Below are positions 11,198 to 22,330 of a DNA stretch of 64,000 bases, one piece after another. The translations under genes were made by a program, and so were the position numbers. The stretch comes from Castor canadensis. Lineage: Eukaryota; Chordata; Mammalia; Rodentia; Castoridae. The notes under the pieces are model-generated. The model ran no database searches. It saw nothing but the letters and a program-made list of their open reading frames with translations, and was not told the origin of the DNA. Each line of letters opens with the position of its first letter. Position 1 is the stretch's first letter. The stretch is taken from the NCBI RefSeq assembly GCF_047511655.1, contig NC_133390.1, positions 158,097,583-158,161,582 on the forward strand. The letters run 5' to 3'.

Positions 11198-12262
11198 GAA
11201 ATTCAGGTGTTACCTTTGATTCCTACCTTTCCTTTTTTTCATCTGATTCATTATTAAGTGTTAGTAAATAATCAAATACAAATACACATCAGTTTTCTCT
11301 CTCTACTACTACTACCACTAGCCTTGCCCGGAGATTATCATCTCTTTCTTGAATACTGCAACATTTTTGTCTTGTCTCTTCACAACACTTGTCATAATTT
11401 GTTTCATTTATTGATCTGTTGTTTTATAAACTCTGTTTTGTTCACTCTGATATTCCCAGCACCTATTAAGAGTTCCTGGCTTGTAATAGGCACTTAATAG
11501 ATATTTGTTGTATTAATAAATGAAAATCTAATAGCCCAAAGTTCTTAACATGATTGCTTATAGTGAAATAATTGAAGTGGGAGCCTTCATTTAATTACAC
11601 GTGGTAATAAATGACCAAAGCTAGCATAATTAAAATCAGTTGTATTACAGTAAGTCTAAAAGTGTATGTTAGAGTTGAACTGGCATACCCAGAACCCAGA
11701 AAGAGAGAAATCAACCAAGATTTTGGCCATGTTTTTCCATCTAGTAATGTTCAGGGTAAAGAAATCATGAATCCAAAGAACATTGTTAAGCTAGTTGTTA
11801 GAAAGGCACACTTGTTCTAGAGCACAGATGATTATTTTGCCTTTACCTGTGGCCTGAATAAAATGACCATTAATATCATCCACCTCTTTTTTTTCTGATC
11901 ATTCACCAAAAGTATTTTGATTACCAACTTAGACTCCTTGGCACCTTATCACTGGGAAAGAAATGCTTTAGATAGCAAACACAAATATTTTAGTCACTGG
12001 AAAAATACATTTTACATTAGAATGTAACTCTGTGAGGACAGAAAATTGCCAATACAATTATATCTCTAGTCCTTAAAACAGTACACAAAGTAGATTCTTT
12101 GTATTTGATGAATGAATGAATGTGTATTAGTAAATTAGAATTATATTTTATACCATACTTATTAATTTTGTTATTATGAATCAATCCTCAAGCTCCAGTT
12201 CCATGCTAGATGCATTAAGAAAATCACAATATCCGATTTTGGAGGCCAAATATGAGTTCTTT
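11198..12262. other. intergenic with L2-like 3' ends
   Basis: About 11450-11525 (CACCTATTAAGAG ... AGGCACTTAATAGATATTTG) and 12050-12125 (ending GATGAATGAATGAATG) look like LINE-2 3' termini. No gene was recognised in the remainder. Confidence 0.4.
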
Positions 12263-12369
12263 ATATATATGGAGTGCTTCATGGATTTAAGTATCATCCT
12301 TACACAGGAACTGTGATAATCTTCTCTGTATCATTCCAATTTTAGTATATGTGCTTCGGAAGCAAGCAC
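12263..12369 (-). pseudogene. U6 snRNA pseudogene
   Basis: The reverse complement starts GTGCTTGCTTC and runs through ACATATACTAAAATTGGAA and ATACAGAGAAGATTA to a degraded end near ACTCCATAT. It follows U6 spliceosomal RNA along its full 107 bases. Changes in the ACAGAG-downstream region (the usual GCATGGCCCCTGCGCA is altered), the mutated 3' end with no clean T-run terminator, and no visible snRNA promoter elements mark it as a retroposed pseudogene. Confidence 0.9.
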
Positions 12370-12969
12370 CAAATACAAGTTCTTGAACTGTAAGACTCCA
12401 CCAAAAGGCTTTGAGATTATTTGTTAGCAAGCTGACCTCCTCCTCTGACTTCTTGGTTCTCTGTAACTCCAATTCACCTTCCATCTTTTTCCTGGGGAAA
12501 AAAATCTAATTATGATACTCTGCCTAAAAATCATGTCTGTTACTATCAGAATGATAGCTATACAGTCCCTTGCTCTCCAGCCCCCCTTACCATTTCACTG
12601 TCTACGTTTCTTACTATTCCCCATCATGTATGCTAAGTTCCAGCCACACTAAATTACTTAATATTTCATGAACATACTGTGCTCCTTAATTTTTTCCCTG
12701 CTACTCCCCTGACTGGAATGTCTTTTCCTCTTTTTTTTTTTTTTGAAGAAGTCCCTAGGAGGGAAAAAGTTATTAATTTCTTTCTTCTTGTCTTCTCTCT
12801 TTTACTCTATCATAACCTTTATCATATTATAGTGTAGCTATCTTTGAGATCCTAGAGGATAGGATCCGTTTGTTTTCCCAACATCTATCACATATTTGTG
12901 ATTGCAAAAACTCATATGAAAGTGACAGATAGTGAGTGCTAATAACTAACTTGCCAGTAGTCTTAGATT
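12370..12969. other. intergenic, nothing recognised
   Basis: Unique-looking sequence with a T-run near 12732. No gene or repeat was identified. Confidence 0.5.
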
Positions 12970-13144
12970 TCTTTTTTGGGGGCTTGAACTCAGGGCCTAT
13001 ACCACTCCATCAACCTTTTTATGTGATGGGGTTTTTGAGATAGGGTCTCCCAAACTATTTGCCTAGGCTGGCTTCCAACCTCAATCCTCCTGATCTCTGC
13101 CTCAGTAGCTAGGATTACAGGCGTGAGCCACAAGTACCCAGACA
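12970..13144 (-). repeat. B1-ID SINE with 11-bp TSD
   Basis: Reverse B1-ID with a much shortened ID half. The duplication AGTCTTAGATT flanks it at 12959-12969 and 13145-13155. Confidence 0.87.
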
Positions 13145-13155
13145 AGTCTTAGATT

Positions 13156-13870
13156 GTTGACCATAGCCTCCTTCTCAAGGGAGAAAGGAACTCCTCAGCT
13201 ATACTCTGTTTGGAAAAATTGAGTGTGAACATAGGAAAGAAATATGTTTTACATTCTCCCTTTATGATTCACAGTAAGAAGTTCATGATAATATTCTTCT
13301 TGACAGAACAGCAAGTTCTCTAAGGCATGGTTCAAGTGTACCTTGTACATACTCAACACCTTAGTTATCACTATTGATTGCTCATTTTTCTCCCTTGCTC
13401 TTGAAAGATTTTATAACCTCAACACCCTGCACAGTGCCTAGTACTTATCAGGAGCTCAATAAATGTTACTGAAAGGATTCATGAATTAATAAGTAAAGTA
13501 AAAAAAAAAAATCCCCCCTCACCTCTTGGATAATTTAAACCCTTCCTTTTAAAATATTTTAGGTGCTAGTTCATCTTTAGTTGCCTTTTATAAGCAATCT
13601 AGTCTAGTATAATCTCTCTGTTGTCATGTAATACTTACCAATAGTATTAGACAAGAATTTAAACTATCCTATTTTGCATTGTTATTTATTTTTAAGTGCA
13701 CTTGTCCTTATTCTTGAGAGCAGAGAACACATGTTAAAGCAGTGCCTCCCAAAGTGTCTTAAGTTTATAGGATCTTAATAGTGTCAATTGTTGTGATGGT
13801 ACCTGGATTTACTTAGTGTTTTGGCATCTCAACAGAAGATGTCAAAGATCTTAATAAAACCACGAGATAC
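13156..13870. other. intergenic, one L2-like end
   Basis: CAGTGCCTAGTACTTATCAG followed by GAGCTCAATAAATGTTACTG (13430-13490) resembles an L2 3' end. Nothing else was recognised. Confidence 0.4.
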
Positions 13871-13874
13871 TATC

Positions 13875-14100
13875 TTACAGCTGGGTGCCAGTGGTTCACG
13901 CCTGAAATCATAGCTCCTTGGGAGGCTGCGATCAGGAGAATCGTGGTTCGAGGCCAGCGTGGACAAATAGTTCATAAGACCCTGCCCCCATCTCCAAAAT
14001 AACCAGAGCAAGCTGGAGGTATGGCTGAAGTGGTAGAGCTTCGTGCTTTGTAAGCATGAAGCCATGAATTCAAATTCCAGTCCCATAAAAAGAGAGAGAG
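13875..14100 (+). repeat. B1-ID SINE, alternative linker
   Basis: B1 half (CACGCCTGAAATCATAGC), linker TCCAAAATAACCAGAGCAAG, and an ID half with GCTTTGTAAGCATGAAG and GAATTCAAATTCCAG. It ends in an AGAGAGAG run. The linker is like that of the trimeric SINEs, not the common CCCATCAC linker. Confidence 0.75.
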
Positions 14101-14103
14101 AGA

Positions 14104-14297
14104 TACCACCCTACACTCATTAGAATGACTACTATAAAAACAAAAACAAAAACCCATACATCTAAAAATGACAAGGATTAGCCAGGATGTAAAGAAACTG
14201 GAACCCTTGTGCACTGTTGGTAGGAATGTAAAATGGTAGGTCCGCTATGGAAAAAAGTATGGCCGTTCCCCAAATGTTTTGAAAAATAGAATTACTA
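14104..14297 (+). mobile_element. old L1 ORF2 fragment
   Basis: TCATTAGAATGACTACTATA, ACCCTTGTGCACTGTTGGTA and ATGTAAAATGGT are typical of the C-terminal ORF2 region of ancient mammalian L1 (L1M). It is probably the same insertion as the 14640-15010 fragment, split by younger insertions. Confidence 0.6.
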
Positions 14298-14460
14298 AGG
14301 TACAGGTGGTAGGGGGAGGATATAAGGAAAGGGTGTAGGTGGGTGAATATGGTGGAAATGTTATGTATTCATGTATGAAAATGGAAAAAAATGAGACCTG
14401 TTGAAACTATTCTAAGAATGGGGGGAGGTGGGATAAAGGAGAATTATGTGGGGGGAATTT
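14298..14460 (+). mobile_element. rodent L1 3'-end fragment
   Basis: The G-rich sequence with GTATTCATGTATGAAAATGG, GAGACCTGTTGAAACTATTC and GGGATAAAGGAGAATTATG matches, in reverse, the fragment at 43965-44105 of this window. It looks like a LINE 3' UTR that inserted into the older L1. Confidence 0.5.
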
Positions 14461-14648
14461 ATTTATTTATTTTGTAGTACTGGGGCTTGAACTCAGGGCC
14501 TTCACCTTGAGCCACTCTGCCAGCCCTTTTTTGTGATGAGTTTTTTTGAGATAGGGTCTTGCAAACTATTTGCCTGGGCTGCTTCGAACCACAATCCTCC
14601 TGATCTCTGCCTCCTGAGTAGCTAGGATTATAGGCGTGAGCTAATATC
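14461..14648 (-). repeat. B1-ID SINE
   Basis: Standard reverse composite SINE with a shortened ID half (ACTCAGGGCCTTCACCTTGA), inserted between L1 fragments. Confidence 0.85.
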
Positions 14649-15010
14649 ATTCAGCTTTAAAGAAGAAAGAAATTATGGCTCATGCCACAACATGGCTAAC
14701 CCAAGGAGATTTTTCTAAGTGAAATAAGCCAATCATAAAAAGACAAATACTGCATTATCCTATTTACATGAGGTACCTAGAGTAGTAAAATTCATAGAGA
14801 CAGCAAGAAGAATGTTGGTTGTCAGGGGGTAGTAGGAGGGGGAAAGGGGTGTTGTTTAATGAGCATAGAATTTCAGTTTTGCAAGATGAAAGGAGTTCTG
14901 GAAGTTGGTTGCACAACAATGTGAATGTACTTAACTGAACTGACCCCTTAAAAATGGTTGAGAGGCATGATATGTGGATTTTACCACAAGTTTGTTTCTT
15001 TTTTTAAAGG
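14649..15010 (+). mobile_element. old L1M 3' end
   Basis: Text typical of ancient L1 3' ends: AGTGAAATAAGCCAATCATA, AAAGACAAATACTGCATTAT, ATGAGGTACCTAGAGTAGT, TTTCAGTTTTGCAAGATGAA and a terminal TGATATGTGGATTTTACCAC. Noncoding remnant. Confidence 0.8.
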
Positions 15011-16111
15011 CACAGTGCAGGGTGTCAAAAGTCCAAGTATGGAGTTCTTGGTTATTCTCTGACAACTGATGTATATTGAGCAAGTTGTTTCATTACTCAG
15101 TGTTCCTGTTCTTTCCTCTTTAATCAGAACAATAAAGCCTGCCGGCTCTAGGTTTGTATGAGGATCATATAAAAACCAAAAATGACTCTTAATGTAATGT
15201 TTTCATTAGTAGTTTTTCCAGTATCCCAGTGCTCCTCATCTTCTAATATTCACTGTAAGTTTCGCGTCTTACTTCATAACAAAATATTCCTGAAGATGCC
15301 TCAGCCATAGCTTGTTACCACTTGAAAGGATTTGTAGCTGAACCCCTTCAATTTGGGCTGTTCACCTTATAATTTAGCTCCAGAAAAACAGCAAATAAAT
15401 AGCCTTTATGAGGACCATTGATGATCTAAGATGTTAATTATCAATGTGGTTTAGCATTAACTGAGGAAATACAAGCTTGGGATTTTCCTGTTATTATTTT
15501 AAAAGCTAGTCTGAAATTAGGAGACTAAGAGGAAGAATTGGTATCTGTTGTATACCAGTGAAGTATCTAGACCATACCAGATATGTTGCATGCTGCATCT
15601 CATTTCATACAACAGTTTTGTCAGGTTACTATTACACTCATTTTATAATGGGAAAAAGCTCAGAAAGGTTAAATCACTAATCCAAGATCACACAAGAGAT
15701 GGAATTTGGGTCTCAATCTGTATGACTCTGAAGCCCATACTCTTTGAACTATGTTACACTGCCTCTAAAAATGTATTTGACTATACTCATGGTACAGAGT
15801 TAATAAATGATGTGTATTTGTGATATATTAGTACATTTATATCAATTATCTTACTTGATCAAACAAGTAAAGTAAACTATATAAAGATGACTATCACCAC
15901 TTTACAGATGAGGATACAGGTAATCAGAAAACTTAACTTACCTCACATCAAGTGATTAGTAAATAATAATAGAACTTGGACACAGGTACTGTAATTCTCA
16001 GACTCTAGCTTTTTCCAAATCAGCCTCATGGGAGCAGAATTTCACATCCACATTTTCTAGTTCTGATTTTTTTTAAGTAGGAGAAAATATTGAGCAAAGA
16101 GTTTTTGAGTT
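15011..16111. other. intergenic with two MIR copies
   Basis: Positions 15585-15770 (ACTCATTTTATAATGGG ... CAAGATCACACAAGAG ... ATGTTACACTGCCTCT) and 15885-16020 (CTTTACAGATGAGGATACAG ... ACTCTAGC) both read as sense MIR SINEs. No gene was recognised. Confidence 0.65.
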
Positions 16112-16243
16112 TTTCTTTTTTTTTTTTTTTTTTGATACAGGGTCTTGCTATATTACCCAAGCTGGCCTTGAACTAGAGCTCTCCTTCCTCATCCTCCTGA
16201 GTGGAGTGCTGGGTTTACAGGGGTGCATCATAACACCAGGTTA
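16112..16243 (-). repeat. B1 SINE
   Basis: A T-run tail, then GATACAGGGTCTTGCTATAT and CTCCTGAGTGGAGTGCTGG, the reverse complement of an old B1 monomer. Confidence 0.7.
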
Positions 16244-16351
16244 AGAGTAAGCATCTTGACAGTCTTGCAATCTGGCTTTGCCTGGACAGATCATACATAT
16301 AAGTTTGTTCCTATTCATGCTCCCAAATTACTAAAATAACAGTGAATTAAT

Positions 16352-18633
16352 TTTTTTTTTGGTTATTCTACATTCCACTCTTTTTTTTTCATTTTTCTTT
16401 TATTATTCATATGTGCATACAAGGCTTGGTTCATTTCTCCCCCCTGCCCCCACCCCCTCCCTTACCACCCACTCCGCCCCCTCCCGCTCCCCCCCCCCCC
16501 CCTCAATACCCAGCAGAAACTATTTTGCCCTTATCTCTAATTTTGTTGTAGAGAGAGTATAAGCAATAATAGGAAGGAACAAGGGGTTTTGCTGGTTGAG
16601 ATAAGGATAGCTATACAGGGCATTGACTCACATTGATTTCCTGTGCGTGGGTGTTACCTTCTAGGTTAATTCTTTTTGATCTAACCTTTTCTCTAGTACC
16701 TGTTCCCCTTTTCCTATTGGCCTCAGTTGCTTTAAGGTATCTGCTTTAGTTTCTCTGCGTTAAGGGCAACAAATGCTAGCTAGTTTTTTAGGTGTCTTAC
16801 CTATCCTCACCCCTCCCTTGTGTGCTCTCGCTTTTATCATGTGCTCATAGTCCAATCCCCTTGTTGTGTTTGCCCTTGATCTAATGTCCACATATGAGGG
16901 AGAACATACGATTTTTGGTTTTTTGAGCCAGGCTAACCTCACTCAGAATGATGTTCTCCAATTCCATCCATTTACCAGTGAATGATAACATTTCGTTCTT
17001 CTTCATGGCTGCATAAAATTCCATTGTGTATAGATACCACATTTTCTTAATCCATTCGTCAGTGCTGGGGCATCTTGGCTGTTTCCATAACTTGGCTATT
17101 GTGAATAGTGCCAAAATAAACATGGATGTGCAGGTGCCTCTGGAGTAACAGTCTTTTGGGTATATCCCCAAGAGTGGTATTGCTGGATCAAATGGTAGAT
17201 CGATGTCCAGCTTTTTAAGTAGCCTCCAAATTTTTTTCCAGAGTGGTTGTACTAGTCTACATTCCCACCAACAGTGTAAGAGGGTTCCTTTTTCCCCGCA
17301 TCCTCGCCAACACCTGTTGTTGGTGGTGTTGCTGATGATGGCTATTCTAACAGGGGTGAGGTGGAATCTTAGTGTGGTTTTAATTTGCATTTCCTTTATT
17401 GCTAGAGATGGTGAGCATTTTTTCATGTGTTTTCTGGCCATTTGAATTTCTTCTTTTGAGAAAGTTCTGTTTAGTTCACTTGCCCATTTCTTTATTGGTT
17501 CATTAGTTTTGGGAGAATTTAGTTTTTTAAGTTCCCTGTATATTCTGGTTATCAGTCCTTTGTCTGATGTATAATTGGCAAATATTTTCTCCCACTCTGT
17601 GTGTTCTCTTCAGTTTAGAGACCATTTCTTTTGATGAACAGAAGCTTTTTAGTTTTATGAGGTCCCATTTATCTATGCTATCTCTTAGTTGCTGTGCTGC
17701 TGGGGTTTCATTGAGAAAGTTCTTACCTATACCTACTAACTCCAGAGTATTTCCTACTCTTTCCTGTATCAACTTAAGAGTTTGGGGTCTGGTATTAAGA
17801 TCCTTGATCCATTTTGAGTTAATCTTGGTATAGGGTGATATACATGGATCTAGTTTCAGTTTTTTGCAGACTGCTAACCAGTTTTCCCAGCAGTTTTTGT
17901 TGAAGAGGCTGCTATTTCTCCATCGTATATTTTTAGCTCCTTTGTCAAAGATAAGTTGCTCATAGTTGTGTGGCTTCATATCTGGGTCCTCTATTCTGTT
18001 CCACTGGTCTTCAGGTCTGTTTTTGTGCCAGTACCATGCTGTTTTTATTGTTATTGCTTTGTAATATAGTTTGAAGTCAGGTATTGTGATACCTCCAGCA
18101 TTGTTCTTTTGCCTGAGTATTGCCTTGGCTATTCGTGGCCTCTTGTGTTTCCATATAAATTTCACAGTAGATTTTTCAATCTCTTTAATGAATGTCATTG
18201 GAATTTTGATGGGAATTGCATTAAACATGTAGATTACTTTGGGGAGTATCGACATTTTTACTATGTTGATTCTACCAATCCATGAGCATGGGAGATCTCT
18301 CCACTTTCTATAGTCTTCCTCAATCTCTTTCTTCAGAAGTGTATAGTTTTCCTTGTAGAGGTCTTTCACATCTTTTGTTAGGTTTACACCTAGGTATTTG
18401 ATTTTTTTTGAGGCTATTGTAAATGGAATTGTTTTCATACATTCTTTTTCCATTTGCTCATTGTTAGTATATAGAAATGCTAATGATTTTTCTATGTTGA
18501 TTTTATATCCTGCTACCTTGCTATAGCTATTGATGATGTCTAGAAGCTTCTGAGTAGAGTTTTTTGGGTCTTTAAGGTATAGGATCATGTCGTCTGCAAA
18601 TAGGGATATTTTGACAGTTTCTTTACCTATTTG
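16352..18633 (-). mobile_element. 5'-truncated L1 retrotransposon with 17-bp TSD
   Basis: A LINE-1 in reverse orientation: short A tail (a T-run on the plus strand at 16351-16360), a G-rich 3' UTR (C-runs at 16440-16503) and the C-terminal part of ORF2. The 17-base sequence AATAACAGTGAATTAAT is exactly repeated at 16335-16351 and 18634-18650, so both ends of the insertion are preserved. The element is 2.28 kb and truncated inside ORF2. Its coding region has few lesions, so it is fairly young, but it is dead as an autonomous element. Confidence 0.96.
16881..18630 (-). pseudogene. L1 ORF2 C-terminal fragment, frameshifted
   Basis: Encodes the C-terminal third of L1 ORF2 protein, which nicks target DNA and reverse transcribes L1 RNA. 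The 353-residue open stretch (17527-18588) has the post-catalytic RT and thumb region ([52 protein letters not shown]). The next stretch (16881-17441) carries the C-terminal cysteine region ([18 protein letters not shown]) and ends in the conserved L1 tail. The endonuclease and the RT catalytic FADD region are absent through truncation. A frame break around 17530-17540 separates the two blocks. The protein is therefore non-functional. Confidence 0.93.
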
Positions 18634-18800
18634 AATAACAGTGAATTAATATTTTTAAAGTTAACAGTCTACAAAGACAAAGAGAATAATAGAGCAGACA
18701 ATAGCAGATGAACGATATCAACACATTTTTGGATATAGACAGCTACAGTTGGTCACTGAAGGTGTGGCTAGAGTGACAAAGCCCTGAGTTCAAGCCCCAG

Positions 18801-19324
18801 TGAGGCTAAAATTAGGAAAGTTCGGGTCTCATAGAAGTTTAATATTACCTTTCAGATTAACCATACTTAGGCTCAGGGATCACCCTCACCTGGCCCAGGA
18901 ACCATCCATTCCCTTCCCCACTCATTGATTATTGGATGGGAACAACCTGGTTCCTCCCTTCCCATAGATTAGTATAAGTTTTAAAAGCACCTGGAGAAGA
19001 GAAGCTTATCTCTGCCTCCGGATTGCACATGGGCCCCTTTCGTATTGGCCTACACCTTGAGCCACTCCAGCAACCCTTTTTTTTGTGATGGGTTTTTTTG
19101 AGGTAGGGTCTTGAAAACTATTTGCCTGGGCTGGCCTCAAACCATGATCCTTCTGATCCCTGCCTACTGAGTAGCTACGATTACAGGTGTGAGCCACTGG
19201 TGCTCGGCCCTTCTCTAACTTTTAATAAACTCCATTTACACGCACGTGTCCTGCCATGGATTCTTCCATGAAGAACAAAGAATTTGGAAGTATTCTGATC
19301 ACAGACTTCACCATACCACCAACA
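18801..19324 (+). mobile_element. solo LTR (ERV-A type) with 4-bp TSD
   Basis: Starts TGAGGCTAAAATTAGG and ends CACCAACA, with CCAG duplicated at 18797-18800 and 19325-19328. A 4-bp duplication fits class I retroviruses. The body (CCCTCACCTGGCCCAGGAAC, AGTTTTAAAAGCACCTGGAG, CTTTTAATAAACTCC, CTTCTGATCACAGAC) matches the LTRs at 24.1, 41.9, 45.4, 54.2 and 63.3 kb. It contains a B1-ID SINE. Without that SINE the LTR is about 365 bp. Confidence 0.88.
19048..19207 (-). repeat. B1-ID SINE inside an LTR
   Basis: Reverse composite SINE (CCTACACCTTGAGCCACTCC ... CAGGTGTGAGCCACTGGTGC) interrupting the solo LTR between its promoter-like and polyadenylation-like parts. Confidence 0.85.
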
Positions 19325-19345
19325 CCAGTACCATCACCAAAAAAA

Positions 19346-20512
19346 AGGAAAGAAAGAAAGCCGTAGTTGAGCTGAGAAAACTGAATTCTAAATGTTTGCA
19401 GAGGGATATACTAAAAATATACTAAGAGGTTTGCATTGCAGAACACTAGGATGTCAGGAATCGGAGGTAGCAGATGCTATAGAAGCAAAAGTAAAATTAG
19501 GGGCTAAAAAAAGGGGGATTGGCAGAAAGTCTTTATAGGGGGTTAAATTACCAAGTCTCTTCCTCCATCCTACTCTCTCTTCATCTCCCTGGCAGAATCT
19601 TGGGCATTTATGTTGTGGGGGAAAAACTGAACTAGAGAAGCTGAACCTAGTTAGACTGAGGATATCAGGCACACTAGGGAGGCTAGGTTAGAAGGACACT
19701 ATACAGAAAACAGACTCAATGAGTTGTTTACATGCTGAATGATGAAACTTATCCAGCCTTCTTGCTATAATTTACTCCAAGAAAGCAGGTAGCAAGGCCT
19801 ATAATCTCCAAATAGGATAGCAAAGATAATTTTGGGAGGAACTTAAAATTAAATAACTCAAGAGGAAAGTTCTATAAATACTGATATTTGAGGGCCCCAT
19901 CGTATCATCATACAAGGAAACCCAGCAACTGACAAATTCTTTTGTTAACACAGAGCTTCCAAATACCAATTTAGTGACTCACTCTTAAATATGAAGGAAC
20001 AGCAAAGATCTCAGATATCTAAAGTAAACCTTCACTAGGAAAGACAACGTCAAATAGAAATGGAAAAGAAAAGAAACTCAAGGAAACAGAGACAATGTTG
20101 AGAACAGTAGAGTATTTTTTAAATAATAAGCATCCACTGAGAGACAGTAGAAAATGGTGCAATCAGAGAAGAAGTAGCAGTGCTGGAGAATTACAAATAT
20201 AATAGCAAAAAAACAGTTCATAGAAGTCTTCATATGAAAAGTTGGAACAATCTCTCAGAAACTAAAACAAAAGACAGAAATGGAAAATGAGAGGAAAGCA
20301 GAGACCCAATATTACATTAAAAGGATCTCTAGAAACAGGGAGGAAATTGAGGAAAGGAATTTAAAACAAACAAGAAAATGACTGATAACTAAAGAACATG
20401 AGTTTCCAGACTGGCAGAGCCTATGAAGGTCCAGAATAATGAAGGGGAAAAAAAAGACAAGAATAAAAACACTACATTATAATAAATGGATAAATAATCA
20501 CATTTTTTAAAA
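19346..20512. other. intergenic, nothing recognised
   Basis: AT- and purine-rich sequence without a convincing open frame or a repeat I can name. Confidence 0.5.
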
Positions 20513-20603
20513 GGGGGGGAACTGGTAATGTGACTAAAGTGGAAGAGCACCTACCTAGGAAGTGTGAGGCTTGAGGTCAACTCTCCAGTACCACAAAAAA
20601 ATC
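20513..20603 (+). repeat. ID SINE
   Basis: GTGGAAGAGCACCTACCTAG, then GAAGTGTGAGGC, CTCCAGTACCAC and an A tail. Confidence 0.75.
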
Positions 20604-20625
20604 TTACAAAAAAAGAAAAAAGGAT

Positions 20626-21213
20626 TTCCAGTCTGCGTGTGGCGTGTGAGCTTCTTTCTCAAGTAAAACATGGCTAAAAGTTTACCAAGTAGTGGAAAAG
20701 GAAGATGCGTGCTGAAAAGAGAAAGAAGAATACCCCAAAGGAGCTCAACAGACTTAAAAATATTCTTAAAGTAGACAGTGATGTTTTAATGAAAGATATT
20801 CAAGAGATAGCAACTGTGGTGATACCCAGCCATCGCCAAGAGAAAATTCAAAGTGTAGAGGAGAATGAAAAAGATGACATGAAAATGGAGACTGAAATTA
20901 AGACGAACAAAAAGACCCTTCTAGATCAGAATGGATAGTACCCAGTATGGATGAATCAGAGACAGATAAAAAAGCTAAAGGCAAAGCGAGGGAAAGGAAG
21001 GGGGTGGGGGTGGGGAAGGCAGCAAAGGGTTTGGCCTGGTAGACCCTTAAAAACTTAAACAGATGTTTGAATAGAATGTGTACATTGATTTCAGCTCCCA
21101 CTGAATGAAGACTATTTTCAACTTGTTCTTTTTTCTTTAATTCAAACCTTCAAAATAGCTCCTCAATTTTATTTTGGGAACTTGAATAAAATATTTTCTT
21201 TGAATGAAAAAAA
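20626..21213 (+). pseudogene. LLPH: processed LLPH pseudogene
   Basis: An intronless copy of LLPH (LLP homolog), a small lysine-rich nucleolar/chromatin-associated protein of about 130 residues. The start codon is at 20670 (MAKSL). A one-base loss near 20688-20692 shifts the frame, so the longest open stretch starts downstream at 20705 (MRAEKRKK ... KKTLLDQNG). A Gln codon has become TAG at 20936-20938. The sequence still reads on after the stop into the lysine-rich tail, now degraded. An AATAAA at 21185-21190 followed 16 bases later by a short A-run (21207-21213) is the hallmark of a retrocopied polyadenylated mRNA. The 5' limit is approximate and no target duplication was found. Confidence 0.9.
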
Positions 21214-22249
21214 GTCACAAATAAAGTTTTCAGGGGGTATCTCAGGCTTTGGGGATTTCACTGTTCTTCTCCTGCCTTTTAGACTGTGTGTGTGCATTTT
21301 TATGAGCTTGGTTGTGGGTGTGGTAAAATGTACTGCTATTTTTTGTTATGAGTTTGATAGTTTCACATGCCTTTCTTTTTGTTAAACATAGGACTTTTTA
21401 AAGTATTTACAAGCATTACCTTGATAAGCATTTAATACCAGAGAGAGCGAGAAAAAGAGAAATCTTCAGTGTCTATCCAGTGTATATTATATCAGCACAT
21501 ATCCTCTGATATAAAATGTCATGAGTTTTCTTCACAGAGAAATCCTGGAGGAATATTAGAAAGTAACAGCCCCAGATATCTGAGAAGAATGAAGTCCTCA
21601 GTAGGCCATTTTGTTTGAGATATAACATTTCATTCGATGTATCACAAGTGCTGCCATCCCACAAAATGAAAGAAGGTGGAATTCTAGAGGTTAGTACTGT
21701 TCTGAGTTCTAATCAGTCTCACTGGGTGTTTTTAATTCTGAATTAAATGAATGTCATAGATATTCTTGTACCTCAAAGTAATGTCCTGAAATTGTATGAT
21801 CTGTGCAATTAGGAAATCTAGGTTTAAGCCCCCTTTTTAGTATTTATTGGCTCTGTGACCTTGTCTATAATATAGTCTCTGGCCCTCAAATTCTTCTGTT
21901 TGCTCCAGAAGCTAAATTGCAGTGAATAATGCCCCCAAAAGAAGTGCTGTGTGGCTAAATTTCTCTCAGTTTCAAATACGCCCCAGTGTGCCTACTAGGG
22001 GTGACTCAGTCTCCTTTATTAAACTATAAGAACTTTAAAAGTATCAACTATATCTTCGCTTCTTAAAATTTCCCACATAACCAATTATTGCTGTTCTCTT
22101 CTACTAATGGGCACCAAATAAGTGTTTCTAGAGATATTTTGGTTGACATTGTGAGCTTAATGGCATTAAATATTCCTATAATTCCCTTTGTAGAAATGAC
22201 AGAAAGTTCCATGTACTCTAAGAAACTTCTGTTTTCATTGTTAAATTTA
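21214..22249. other. intergenic, nothing recognised
   Basis: AT-rich sequence. No repeat family or coding similarity was recognised. Confidence 0.5.
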
Positions 22250-22330
22250 TATATGGCTCAAGTAGCAGAGCACCTGCCTGGCAAGAATGAGTCCCTAAGT
22301 TCAAACCCCAGTATGACCAAAAAAAAATTA
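22250..22330 (+). repeat. ID SINE
   Basis: TATGGCTCAAGTAGCAGAGC, CCTGGCAAGAATGAG and TTCAAACCCCAGTATGACC with an A tail. The next 420 bases show nothing recognisable. Confidence 0.75.

Larger units (their letters stand above)
18754..19345 (+). repeat. ID SINE split by an LTR
   Basis: The ID core (AGGTGTGGCTAGAGTGAC, GAGTTCAAGCCCCAG) stops at 18800. Its continuation, TACCATCACC followed by an A-rich tail, resumes at 19329. The intervening LTR with 4-bp duplications explains the gap. Confidence 0.75.

Noticed and set aside
16359-16562. Proline-rich open frame
   Set aside because: It is the reverse of the G-rich L1 3' UTR.
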